DNA of 64,000 nt, taken from the NCBI GenBank assembly GCA_025024175.1, contig QCXZ01000001.1, positions 35,148,942 through 35,212,941 on the forward strand, written 5' to 3'. The notes beneath the pieces are model-generated. The model was given only the letters and a program-made list of their open reading frames with translations. It did no database searches and had not been told where the DNA came from. Source of the DNA: Rhyzopertha dominica (lineage: Eukaryota > Arthropoda > Insecta > Coleoptera > Bostrichidae). The translations under genes and the position numbers were made by a program. Numbering within the stretch: the stretch's first letter is position 1; every line of letters starts with the position of its first letter. Below are positions 23,831 through 36,299 of this stretch, in pieces.

Positions 23831-25039
23831 TAAGCTACCATTTAGCGGAAACCCGAATCAATCCGACTCTTAGGAGCCGAGATCTCAACTTCCATAAACC
23901 TTGTTAATTTACGGACACCATTTTCATTACTGTGCTACATCGCTGGTTACTAATGGATGGGGATATTAAGAAATCGTCTTATCAGGCTTTTCCTTTTTGA
24001 TGATCGTTTAATGGTTAAAGATAACAGCAATTCTTACAAGAAGACTTAGATAATATATTAATGAACGTTTATCCGAACAATGTCGATTCAAGGTTATGGT
24101 ACTGCTCTACAGATAATAATGATAGTCGTCCGGGCAGATGAATATCAAATCTCGGAGAGAATTAAGATATTATGTCATGATCAAAATTGTGGGCATTTTA
24201 ACTTACTAACGCCCTCTTGACATGCATTTGCATATTTGTTTAAAATTTAATTTCCAGTTTTCTCCTACCAAATCAACGTGTTTTTATAAAGATTGATTGT
24301 TAATCAATTCAAACATGCAAAGAACAAATTTGTCAGATGCAGCATTTTTTAAGTAAAATAATCTGACAATAATATCCCCTATGACTCACACCATTCCGAT
24401 NGCTAAAGATCAGCAATACNTTTGAAGAGAATTAAATTTAACCAGAAGCTAAAATTGAATAAAACAAATTGCTTCCAATAATGGAAACGATGAAGGATTT
24501 GTTAATAATATTTTTAATAGAAAACTACAGAAATTAAGATACATAAACTTAGGTTTTAGGACTTCTCAAGAGCCAGCTGTCAGTTGAAGCGTAATTCCAT
24601 ATTATGGCCCGATTAGTGCTAAAATAGCATATTTGTTTAATAGTAAAGGTTTCAATATCACATTTTTGTATAATGGTAAGATTATGCAGCTTTTACTAAA
24701 TAACACTGATAAATGTAATATTTTAGAAAATAATTAGGTATTGAAAACTTATCCATATTCTCAAAGTTGAATTATAATTAATGAATTCTTCTTTAAGAAA
24801 ATTATTCTTCAAGTGTAATCCACTATATTCAAGAATTAGGTGTACAGTCTGAGTTGTGGAGATTGTGGAGTTGTGTTGGATTTAACACACACTTTAGATC
24901 TTTAAGATTCCTAGAGGGAGATTCAAATTTTGCTGAAATTTTGTTCATACAGGTCACATATCCTCCTTGAATAACTACTAAATATTACACATAGAGAACT
25001 GTTAGATTTGAAAGAAGCTTTAAAGATTTATAAGTTTAT
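23831..25039. other. AT-rich intergenic DNA, nothing recognised
   Basis: No open frame with recognisable content. Two N bases near 24402 and 24420. Confidence 0.5.
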
Positions 25040-25360
25040 TAAGAACGACACACTCAATATATATAGTATATAGACAACTTTTGAGTGTGTAATGTTGTAA
25101 GGTTGGATCTTTGAATATAGAATGTACATTACATTACATTCTATATTCAAAGGGTTGGATGTAGCATAATTTTTTATTTAATCTTGAAAGTCTTAATGTG
25201 AAGTTACTAAACTTTGATTAATTGAATGTATACCATTTCTAGCCAGCAGTCATATTGTAAGTAATATATTAACCTAAGGTAGCCTTAGCTGATGAAGGAC
25301 TCTTAACGAACGAAACTGGTTTCAATATTTTAATAAAGTATGATAAGACTATTGCAATAT
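25040..25360 (+). repeat. hairpin-rich region with hammerhead-like motif (Penelope-like 3' end candidate)
   Basis: Two hairpins occur: ACACACTCA pairs with TGAGTGTGT (about 25048-25091), and TTTGAATATAGAATG pairs with CATTCTATATTCAAA across about 12 bases (about 25111-25152). Downstream, CTGATGAAGGACTCTTAACG then AACGAAACTGG (about 25289-25319) has CTGATGA and CGAAA boxes as in hammerhead cores. It is followed by AATAAAGT, which may be a polyadenylation signal. The layout is like the ends of Penelope-like elements. The stem between the boxes is weak. Confidence 0.4.
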
Positions 25361-27399
25361 GTGATACGTCATCATCTTCTTATCTCAATTAAATTATACG
25401 AAGTGCACTCTAGTGTATTTTTTAAGTGCCAGGGGCTGACCTAAGTTACATAAGTACTTCTTTAGTATTTGGTGATACACCCTAGATATCGGCAGATTAA
25501 GATATGTTAGTGAATTAATTTAATTCATTGTTGTGCGAAAGTTGAGTGTTGTATAACTATTTACCGACTAGATTTGTTAACATAGCATTTTGTTTGACCA
25601 AATAGGGCTTTAAGTAGCCAAAAGTACATAGTACTGTACATACCTAAATTTTAGTAGTATATGACTAAAAAAGTACCTGTCATTAGTATCGATGATATTT
25701 TGAAATCATAAATATTGTATGCGGGTGGTTTGTTCAAATAACACAGTAATTATGATGACTATATGCTCTATGTTCAATAGAGAAGATAAGGTTGATTTAT
25801 AAATGACGCTTTTTCTATTTTTCTTTCTTTCAGCACTGTAAATGCGAATTCTACACGATTTACAAATATATTCAGTAAGCATAATAGTTAATCTACAAGA
25901 ATATCTGACCGAGAGTGAAACATTTACAATGTGTTAATATTATTCTAGTTTATGATCAGTGTTTTTCCAAAGCAGTTTTATTTAAAAGTACTGAAATTAT
26001 TGATTGTCATTAACAAATGACAATTCAAGCTTGTAGAAGTTAAACAGTTAATGATTCTAATTGGTATCGCGACATATAGTGCAATAAAACAAATAGTGTA
26101 TATTTCAATAATTTTATCCAGATTTTTTTATTAAAGCATCAGTTGAACGTATTTATTTAGAGCAGGTCTGATTAATACATCTTACTTTCGACGTTCGGCA
26201 TCCACATACAGTCTAAGCGAAGATGCACGTTGGATATCTGCTAACGATAACATCTACGATTTCGTGATCATACGTCACTCTCGGAAATTATAAAAGTACT
26301 TTGGATACAAGCTAGGAAAGCGATAAGCTAAATTTAAAACGTCGTAGAACGGACACGGCTAATGGCCAGTGACTGCTGTATCTGATACCGGTTGCTCAAA
26401 CGAAAAATTCAAGAACGTAGAGTGACCCAACTGGCAGAATGTACAGTATTTGGGTATTTGCTGTGCTTCCTTTTACGCTAAATCTAAAACAGAGAAATTG
26501 CTCTTGAAACTATTATAATAAAAACAAAAATGAAATTGATTTTACTACTGGATATTCTCACCAGATTTATTGTAACATCTGTGTTTTGTTCCTTTTGATT
26601 CTCAAGGCGTTGTTTGCAAGTTATTCGTAGATTCTGCAAATTCACACTCATTGTTTGTATACATCCTCGCGGTAGACACATACACTTAGAGAACGTGTAC
26701 ATCTGCATTCTCGCAGGAACAGTATTTCAGCAGATACACGTGTTCCAAGTGTACCTTCTGCAAACAGCAGGATGTGAGCATTTTCACTAACAACTCATGC
26801 ATGTTTGCATGTCGCGTATTTACACATTATATAAAAATTACTGGCCTGATTCGTAAAGTATAAACGATTGTTTTAGCTTTTAAAATCAATATTCGAACAA
26901 AGAGAAATATCGCAGCTTTAAAATGACAAAACTTTCCATAATATAGGCCAATAAACAAACTTTCAACTCGATTATATGCTCATGTTTTGGTAGATATATA
27001 AATCATTTATCCTTTATTGTAAGCAGCATCTAACTGCGATGGGTAATTTGCATTCTAAATTTTGATTATTGCTATGCTATTATATTTATGTAACACGTGT
27101 GGTCTGGAGATACAGTTTATATCATTCACTACAAAGTAAGATATGTGATAATAGCTGCAATATCATAAGCAGGTGTAGCAACCCAAAATTTCGATTAATG
27201 AAAATGGGTAAATCTGTCACTTCATGTGGCCATTACCCCGAACGAGAGGTATGTCTTATTCGAATGTTAAAGAAAACAGCAGCCCAGCAAGGGCTAGGGT
27301 AAGAGTGTCCAATGGTAGTGGTGTGTCCACGTGAGCATTATGGATAAGTTGCATTACTTGTGTGACAGGTATTTATAGAGGTATATGCTTATTATTGAA
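25361..27399. other. AT-rich intergenic DNA with one weak transposase scrap
   Basis: Only the 26290-26470 segment hints at coding origin. The rest shows nothing. Confidence 0.45.
26290..26470 (+). pseudogene. possible Tc1-like N-terminal scrap
   Basis: A frame reading YRLLKRKIQERRVTQLAEC resembles the DRYL....RR.R.T...LA block of the Tc1 N-terminal DNA-binding region. It stands alone and is flanked by stops. Tentative. Confidence 0.2.
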
Positions 27400-27880
27400 A
27401 TGGGTATTATGTGTATTGGCCATTATTGTAAATGTGTGGGCGCCGGTGGGCGCAGGACTAACTAGTGATCCGGTGGCAGTGGCCACGAGACCAAGTGGGT
27501 CTATGCAGCAAGTGGCTGCGGAGGTTTATGGCAGTTCCTCCATCTTTTAGCTATAGGAGTCCCGGACGGCGTGGTCTCGACCATCCTGTCCGTGACCTTC
27601 TGCTAGCGGAAGTGACCTGGCCAGTGTAAGTGCCAGGAGTTCCTCGCAGATGGAACAGAAACCTCTGTATTTATTCCATCAGGGGTTTTAGGTGCTTTAG
27701 TGAGTCCGTACATTCGGCCAATGTATGGAATGCCTGTTGAAAGACTGGGGCCTAAGGGTAGCAATCCCTACTAATCATATGTTATAGGTTGTCGGCCTAC
27801 GTGTGCTTCACCCGCTTACAGGGGGTCAGCGCCAGGGTGCAAGGCACCCGCCGTAAGTTAACTATCCAGAAAGGGCGTAA
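27400..27880 (+). other. unassigned GC-richer block
   Basis: About 480 bases are much richer in G and C than the flanks, with abrupt edges. It includes GGCGCCGGTGGGCGCAGG, GGTGGCAGTGGCCACGAG and GTGCAAGGCACCCGCC. A 62-codon frame (27362-27550) reads through part of it without a recognisable domain. The composition suggests a retroelement fragment or an untranslated leader rather than AT-rich host spacer. Family not identified. Confidence 0.35.
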
Positions 27881-29449
27881 ATGTGATATAAGAATAATAT
27901 ACAAATTATTTAACACTAACCAATAACGACTAACATACGCCCATCTCTATTTTGGATGCTACATATGTTTTTTTCATACTGGTTCTGGAAACTCGCTGTA
28001 AAAATACATCAAGGAACCGATTCAAAGAACTGGGATTATTGTTTTCACTGATGTGCTCTTTTACTGCGATTTGCATATTGTTACTTAATTAATTTAAAAC
28101 GTCTAATACAGAATTCAATATATCAGTATAGTTATTGAATTTTATTTGTCTCCCGATACTTTGCATTTGACTAGGGTTGTTGAAAGCGAGAACCTCACTG
28201 TATACCTGAAATGAAAAATTGGAGATGACTTCCTAATCAGTAACAAATGGAGATTGTAAGTCATCCGACTTTCTTTAGCAAAACTGGCATCGTTAGAAGC
28301 GATCTAACCTAATATACAAGTATTCATGATTCCTCCTACAAATTTGAGACTACCTGAACCTATTATACTATCCCTTGGTTGTGGAATATAAGTATATATG
28401 TGACCTGCTTTTTAATCCTTATCGTCATCAGACGTTTAATTTCCTCTACAAAACTATCGCGTTTGTGATTTATAAATTAAGCACAATATTATAAGAATAC
28501 TCTATTAAGTATGAAGGGCAGTAATTTCAAAGTAGAATATATGACCTAATATGGCACATGTAGGAGCAAGAAAAAATGCCTGATGACATACAGAACAGTA
28601 AAAGTCATATATATAAAAAGAACATAGCCACCTACTGAGGAATAGCGCATTGAACTACAAAAATGCGACGAGATAATACTAAAATTGTGTATTTAGAACA
28701 ATTAGTTCAGTGAGGTATCGGATTTTATACTAAAGTACATGTAGAACGACTGCTACGACTAGCGATAAAGCTAAAGAATGGGTAATACATCAGAGGTACA
28801 GATATACTTATTTCAGATTAGAAAATCAATGAGACAGGGTGACCTGCTACACAGTAGTAATCAGGCAGAGCGGTAAACCAAGAGATGGTGTAATTTACAA
28901 CGAATCTGTTCAATGCTTCAATGTGTGGCATTTCAATAAACTGTAAGAGGTCTGAAATGTATGGTAACGCGTGTAGAAGGCAGTGACCAAGGTGGAATTA
29001 AAACTCAACCAGGAAAGGTCCAAATTTATAGGTGTGACACAAAGAATCTAGTACAAACTGACAAAATCACGAGTATGATAGGGTACTTCTTTTCACTTAC
29101 CTGGGAGTATAATACAGAACGGCGGCATATGCAATACGGGCGAGCAAATAACGCTACAGTAGCAGCCGTTGACTTTGTCCGGTAGTCGATGATAAAACGT
29201 GGAGGGGGGTGTTTTTTCTGTACTTCTACATGTGCCGACAACAACAATCTATTATGTTAAAAGTAACTCGATCTGCTGCTATGCTATAATGTGTCAGTTT
29301 GGAGGTGAATCAGTGTAACTTTTAATTGTAGCCCTTAGGACCATTGTCATTACGCTTGCTATATATAACTGCTTGTCAAGTCAGCTTAAACCAGCAGTTT
29401 CTCTCCGAGAAACTAATAAAAAATCCATTGTGACAACTTTTCTGTAAAA
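27881..29449. other. intergenic DNA, no gene supported
   Basis: Short open frames on both strands (for example around 28960-29250) overlap each other and show no family resemblance. Confidence 0.45.
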
Positions 29450-29760
29450 TTTTAATGCGGGCAAGCTAATGGTATTGAATGTTGAACCTGGAAAAAGAAC
29501 TAGCCATGGGAGAAGATACATTTTATTCAAGCTGGTGGAAAAAATTGCCACGACCTTTTTAAAGCATGATTTGGAGGAAAGTTACCTATTAAAGCGTTTG
29601 GAGGAACTACCTATAATAATTGTAAACAACTCTACCATCCATTCTGAAATGCAATAAAAGACACCATTGTCTGGACTAAACCACAAATGATTGAATGGTT
29701 TAATTTAAATAACAAAGTTTGATGCTTCTTTATTAAAAGTCCGTTTTTTAACTAGCAAAA
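29450..29760 (+). pseudogene. DDE transposase C-terminal remnant (IS630/Tc1-like)
   Basis: The plus strand encodes LMVLNVEPGKRTSHGRRYI, then LKHDLEESYLLKRLEELPI and IIVNNSTIHSEMQ, then, after a stop and shift, KTPLS and WTKPQMIEWFNLNN. Members of this insect DDE group read RLIVLNVG..., then ...SVIIMDNASYHS and KTPT..WTK..I.EWL in the same order. The second catalytic aspartate, expected in VDNA.YHS, is changed to asparagine (VNNSTIHS). Upstream and extreme C-terminal parts are not recognisable. Confidence 0.6.
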
Positions 29761-29837
29761 TATCCTGTTAATGTTTAGGCTAAGGCTTGTATAAATTATA
29801 ATTTTGTATATAGAAGCATATAAAATATAGATAATGC

Positions 29838-30420
29838 ACTGTGGTGTAGATTTTGAGTAGATAATATGAATGAAATGAGTATATTATGGCTAAAGTGTAT
29901 TATTATGTCAGAAAAATGAGTAGTTACCATATATAATTATCACTTTAAATCAGTGTCTCTAGTTCGGCAATGATACCGTGTCAATATAGGTATTACCATA
30001 AAATAGACCTGGGATTGAAATTTTTGCAATGGAAGGAAAACTGATTGTGCACCTATCCCGTTTATAAAGAAAAAAAGTGCTTTAGATACCAAGTTTGTTG
30101 TGATTACTCGGGTCTTTTGGTCAAATTTAATGTAGGTATGCCTAAACAGGTTATTGTTATTTACACAATTGTCTACAGTTATTACAATTGCAACAAAATA
30201 GTATTTGCCTTATTGGTTAACTCGGAATAAAAATATTAAAATATAACATAATATTGACATTCGTGGTGTTCTAAACATCAGTACTGGTAATGACAACCAA
30301 TAAAAAATAAATATTTTTGTTTTTCTGCACAACCTTTTTAAAGTATAGAATATTACATAGCTTGCCCATAGATAATAAGGTAATGTTGTATTTACGTGGC
30401 ATATTTCATCAGTGCTTGCT
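29838..30420 (+). repeat. degraded second copy of the 39357-40271 element
   Basis: GGTGTAGATTTTGAGTAGA, CTAAAGTGTATTA, ATAATATTGACATT and CATAGATAATA followed by TACGTGGC all recur in the same order in the hAT-like element at 39357-40271. The terminal repeats are too decayed to place the ends exactly. Confidence 0.55.
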
Positions 30421-33400
30421 CATTTAGCATCAAAACACTAACACGAAGTTTTGAGCCAAGCAAAAAAGAGGAAGATCTTTTATGTATATATATTGGAAGA
30501 AGCTAACGCGTAAATCAAAAAACATTGTATCAGATACTTATAATAGGAAGCTAATTTTTAATGTGTACATTCGTGCTTTGTTTTGCAGCTAGTCTTTTTT
30601 ATTTGATCGGACTGCCATACGACATTAAATAAGATTACTATTGGGAAGAAGAAATCATAGCGACAATAGCAGAAATGCTACACAAGAAAGTAGTAGTTCA
30701 CATGTAACAGGAAAACACAATAACACTCCAACCGGACGAAAGCACTAAAGGGGCAGATGATACTGAGTAACAAATAAAATTGTCACATATTTCAAGGAAG
30801 AGTAAGAAACCCCTATCACAGAGAGATAGTACATAAACCAGGAAAACATGGAACAAACCCAATCGCAGAAAATTGTGGCAGTTGTAAATAATCTTCGATA
30901 GAAAAAAAAAACTAATTCATAGTCAAGATAATATATCCTGTAGAGCACCATTAGCCCATCTAGAGTTTCAGCAAGCGAACGAAATAGGTACATACTTACG
31001 AAAGAACCATTGAGACCAACACGCAAAGGCAACCTAATAATTAAGAGATTCTAAATCTGTACATTTGAGGAAAAATAATGATACAGCCGAGTTAGGCCAA
31101 ATGAAACACAAATATCTAAGGGAAGCATTTAAGAATGTTTGGTCCACCCGTAAACCTTCCAATTATATAGTCCTTAGCGGCAGGAAGGTCTACTGTACGC
31201 TGTATTGGCTCAATCAGTCTATCAAAGCAGAAACCATGTAACAAAAACAATGAAGAAGACGCAAGACAATTTATTTTACTTCCTTTCAAAATCCTGAACG
31301 AGGACAGAATCATTACGACCTGTTTCGCTGGTGATAGTAATGGCCTGTCAGCGCTCAAGATTTACTCACAGACACCAAGCAAGAGGATTTACCAGCGTTT
31401 GTTTTTTCAGAGACTTAAGTTAACATTTGAAGAAAGTGGAAGTATTTCTCACGCAATGTGGATAAGAATATTTCTTGAAATATGTTCTGTTTAATGACGG
31501 TGTAAACTTTTTTTAACTCAATCTGGCCAACCTCCACTATTATTATTTATCAATCACAATTTTGTTAGTTATTGATTAAAATTATAGGATAATGTGTTGT
31601 TTTTTTAACAAATACGTCAATGGAGACAGCTACTTAAATATTTTATCAAACTTGTCGTGGGAGTTGTTATAATGTTCCTATCAGTGTTAAATAAAGGTAG
31701 ATACCCCAGTACTTGACCAAATTTGATCTTTTTCTATGGAGATAGGCCTAAAATAGAGTATTCCATATGTGTCGCATTATTAGAAAATACAATGGATATG
31801 AAAGAAAGAATTATAACAATATTTCAAGAAATAAACTTTGAGCAGTTAATAATGTCAAAATATAGAGCGCTTTTTCGGGAATACGTTTCTTACGATGAAT
31901 CGTCGTATTCCCGGAACACAGATTGAACTAATTTAACCCTGAACAATGAGAGATTAGTAGTAAAGCTTGCTTGAGACCAAACCCTTGCTTGCATTCCTCC
32001 ATAGTGAGAGCGCTCAAACAACCATTATGGTACTTAAAGATTTGTACACAGCTGGAATAGCGTCCAATAGTTTCAATTCATTTCTATTTTACTACTCTCT
32101 CTGTGTATGCTTTGACGTGCTACCATATGTTCAGCATGAATATACTAAAACACGCACTGTATTGCCCACAACGGTTATAGCTCTATGTTTCATGCCGCAT
32201 ATCCTAACTGAGAGCTGATTAAATGCTATTCACACATAATGCGTGTTATCACGTTGTGAATTTAAAACAGTTGCGTTTACAATAATTCAAACCCAGAAAC
32301 CTATTTTTCAAGCGGACTTGCTTGGGTACAGTTAACGTTATATGGTTAATTAGAAAACAAGTGACATTATGGACAATTGTCGCTCGCGTGCTACAGCAAC
32401 TAGATTTCCCAACGCAACAAACCGGGTGAATTTGGTAATTGTGGATTCCACAATTGCAGGAAATACCCAGAGTATATCCAATTAGCAATTTTGCAATCAC
32501 TGATGCCACTTTACATTAAATTGCTAGGACATATAACCGGTGGTGTTTAGATATTGTTCTGAGTAGAGAAAGTGCAGATACTAGAGTATCATTATAGTGT
32601 TTTGCAATGTGTTAAACATTACGTATAAACCAAATTACAAATTTATTAACTGATGCATTGAAATTGGCTTGAATTGAAATGTGATATAATTGTTGGTGTG
32701 TCTTTTAAAAATGACTTATAAAAATCTAAGCTACAATTAATGTTTCGCAACAAAACTTATAGAGAAATACTATAAGGAATATACACTGAGGAATAGTTTA
32801 AGATCACTTTACTCATTTTTGTCGAGATATTGATTCTACCCTCTTTCTAGATATCCAAAGGTATCACTTTAAATTCTAAAGAGATAATATAGGAATTAGC
32901 AAAACATTTGACAGTTTATTTTACTTCATAAGCAGTTATTAAAAAATTAAGTTGAACCTACGTTAGTAACCTTTTCCCCACTTCTTTAATTTATATTTAG
33001 GGACACATATTTTCTTGCAAAATATTATTTAGTGCATTAGATTATGCATTAAATATGTTTTGTCGTATCTTCTTGTAAATAGATCTATGGTTCCTATAAA
33101 AGGCCAGTTTTTCGTAAAGTAATCCATATCCATATTTGTGTAAGATAGCAAGAATTGGTCTAGTTTGTCCAGTAANATTTACTGTCTATANCTTTGAAAA
33201 ATGTAGTAGTCATGAACGTAAGTATTCATCATTTAAACGTCGAGATATATACACAACTACAAAACACAACTTGCAAATACCAAATCAGATTACTTATTAG
33301 AAGAAATATTACTCTTGCCAAGAAAGTACATGCAAATATGTAAGTAAACACAATACAGACCGTCATTCATATGGATAATCATGGGAAATTTTCCAACACA

Positions 33401-35590
33401 AAGCGGTGCGTAAGTACAGATTTCTTTACTTTCTGTTAATAATTACAGTAGCTTCTTCAAGAATTTCCACAATACAAACAATAGATCACATACTCTTTTC
33501 TAATATTTATATCTGGTAATGTTCTTGTAGTTCACCTTGGCCTCATTGGATTTCAACGGTAATTCTGTTCTAGATCTGTACACCTAACATCTTTTTTTAG
33601 AGATATTGCGTTTTTCCTTAGTATTTAAGGTAGAAGTGGTCTTAAACTATTATTGACTGTGGATGTTAAAAGGGTAACACTTTAGTACTCGCACGTACCT
33701 ATTTGAATAATTTTTTTAATCGAGAAAGTACTTATTTAATTTAATAAAACATGCTCCTTTGGTTCAATATGAGCTTCAATATTATCGCATTTAGGTATAT
33801 GTTATTCGAAAAAGTGTGTTGTTAAATAAACATGCTGGCGACACCTTTTGTTGGCACATATATACAAATAAAAATACACTACATTTAGCTACCTTTGCGA
33901 GCATAACTATACAAACATCAAGTGACTTTATTATGCATGCAGCGCATGTCGCGCTATTAAAGGGCCGAAAACAGAATAAATATCATAGATGCAAAATTTT
34001 CAATGATCGAATGATCGAACATTTCGTAACATTTAACTTTAAAAAATTGTTACAAAAAGTATACATGTGTAAGAATTTTTTAAATTCCAACAGCATATTG
34101 TTTAATTGTTTTTAATTGACTAAGCATTTATTTTTATTGAGTAGAACATTTACTTTCTTGTAAGTAATACTTGTTCTTACTTTTCAAGTGTTAGAGATAT
34201 TAAAGATTCCTAACAAAATGTTTCACTTCTAGGTTTCTGCGCTTCCGGGCATGAAGTTACCTTAACATATACACATAATATATACATATAAGAGTACTTT
34301 ACTTAATAGGTATACAATTTGAAATATACCAAGTGTTCTTTTCTACTAATAATTGAATAATGCTTCATTTGCCACCCTCACAAGGTTCAGTTGAAATTAA
34401 CTTTGACATTTACAGAACAAACGCACTACACTTTCCAAACTTACGCAAATAGATAATATGACATTAAAATATAATAATATAAAATTAAAATAGAATACAA
34501 AATATAAAAATAAAACAATTCATACCAACATGACAACAGTATAAATTGTTAGTAATTGTGACATTATTGAAAGAAGAAAATAGTTAACTATTGTCCTGTC
34601 TTATTCATTTCAATAAAGGTCAAGAAAATTGAAAGTGTTTTAAATAAATATTTTGAAATCGTTAAGCCCAATAATTAATTTCCTGCCTCAGTGTTTTTTA
34701 TTTATTAATTTTCGATTACAATTACATTTTAATTTTAAGCTGATCCTTCCAACTTATGAATTAATTGTTTCATTCTTTAATAGTCGTGGCTATTCCACAA
34801 TGTTTTCATTAAATATAGATACTATTACCTCCTAAATTCTACGATCAGCCTACTTTTAGTAGGATTTAAACTTATGATCATCTAAAATTTGTATGTGTAT
34901 TAAATATAACACGGAAAATTTTATAGTGAATTTAATATTACTATACTGTCTATATGATTTTGGTATGTGTTGTGCTCAAAACTGACTACTACAAAAAGAA
35001 ATACATGTTTCAGTCAGCATACTAGTTCCGACTGTTCCAACTTTTTAAAGCAAATGACGCACTATTTTGATTTTTAATCATAAAAATTATTATTATTATT
35101 ATATAAAGAATATTTGGACAGTGTAAATTGTATCTATCAGTTAACGTAAACAGCCTTGCCGAAACATTGTATCTTTTCCCTGCCCATTGCAATCTCTTTC
35201 GTTAAGGAGTCTGTGACATCTGCAATTATTTATGCTACATTAGTGCACCACATGAAGAGTTAATGAAAATTGTATGCTGTCAAGTTACGGATGAGTATTG
35301 CAACCGCTAATTTATTCAAATAAGGAGCGTTACCGACATGATTACAGGCAGAGCAGTCATCATCTTTGGTGCCACGCGTAATTTATCGCTAGTAAGCACA
35401 CTTCGACGAGCAGTTAACATACTCGTAAAATTAAGGGCAAACTTATTTTGCTTTTTTTCCACCTTTATATTATAAGCGTATTTTAAAGACCACTAAATAC
35501 ATAAAAAATGTGAAGTTTTTCTTCTATAGATAGTGGTATATAAACTTCTGTGTAAGAAGACATGTAAATATCATTGCTTTTAACGGGCAC
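30421..35590. other. AT-rich intergenic DNA, no gene supported
   Basis: Several 60-99-codon frames exist but none has a recognisable domain, and composition tracks AT content. An ATT-triplet run lies at about 35088-35101. A small inverted repeat CGGGAATACG/CGTATTCCCG lies near 31877-31913. N bases lie near 33176 and 33191. Confidence 0.45.
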
Positions 35591-35624
35591 ACAATTTACG
35601 CTGCACGTTGGGCGCCATTTTTTT

Positions 35625-35965
35625 AAAATCGGTAATGAGTCATCTAGCGGTAGCTTTACGAACTACAATATAGGTCGATATGATCTGTAAATACAGAGAC
35701 ATACATTGTCGATTGCCCGCTCATTTGATGAAAATCGGCAGTGTCGTATAGCAGTGGCTTTGCGCACTTCGACACTGTTTGGTACGGTCTGTAAGTACAA
35801 AGACCTACATTGCTGATTAGCCCATTATGAAAGCACGGTGAAAGAGCGCGGTTAAATAAAATTACTTTAAATGCTTAATCTTTGTCATATTCATTTTAGC
35901 TCAGAGTACTACCTCCTCTACCACGTATTTAAGATAAACGTTTCACGTCAAACTTACAAGTGCCT
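35625..35965 (+). repeat. dispersed repeat: two tandem 106-base units plus tail
   Basis: Units starting AAAATCGGTAATGAG (35625) and AAAATCGGCAGTGTC (35731) share TAGC.GT.GCTTT.CG.AC, CTGTAA.TACA.AGAC.TACATTG and a GATT.GCCC end. A tail follows (about 35855-35965) with TTTGTCATATTCATTTTAGC and ACGTATTTAAGA. Related units occur at 61843 and 63064, and the tail recurs at 63145-63260. Function unknown. Confidence 0.65.
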
Positions 35966-36299
35966 CAAGTGGAATTTCATTCAGGGTTTTCTCCACAAAC
36001 ACCTAAGTTTCCTCTTCTACTTTTGGAGCAGTATTTATTGTCCTACAGTATCTTGATTGGGGCAAAAGAATCAATTTTTCCAATCGATTATGAAATAATA
36101 TACGATTCGGTTGTCTTCTCCTTGGATAGAGCTCAAGATACCGGCGATGAGCTCTACGCGTATGTACGCAAACCATATCTCCCATCCCCATGTTCAAAAA
36201 TAATTTATGGTCCAGTCAAAGAAGCAAAATGAACGGAAATAAATCGTGTAGTTATGGATTTTTGTACAGTGGCAGAGGTTGTTTCCATGGACAACTTAC

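Noticed and set aside
31116..32218. Series of 67-95-codon frames on both strands
   Set aside because: No domain, no splice support. Expected by chance over this length.
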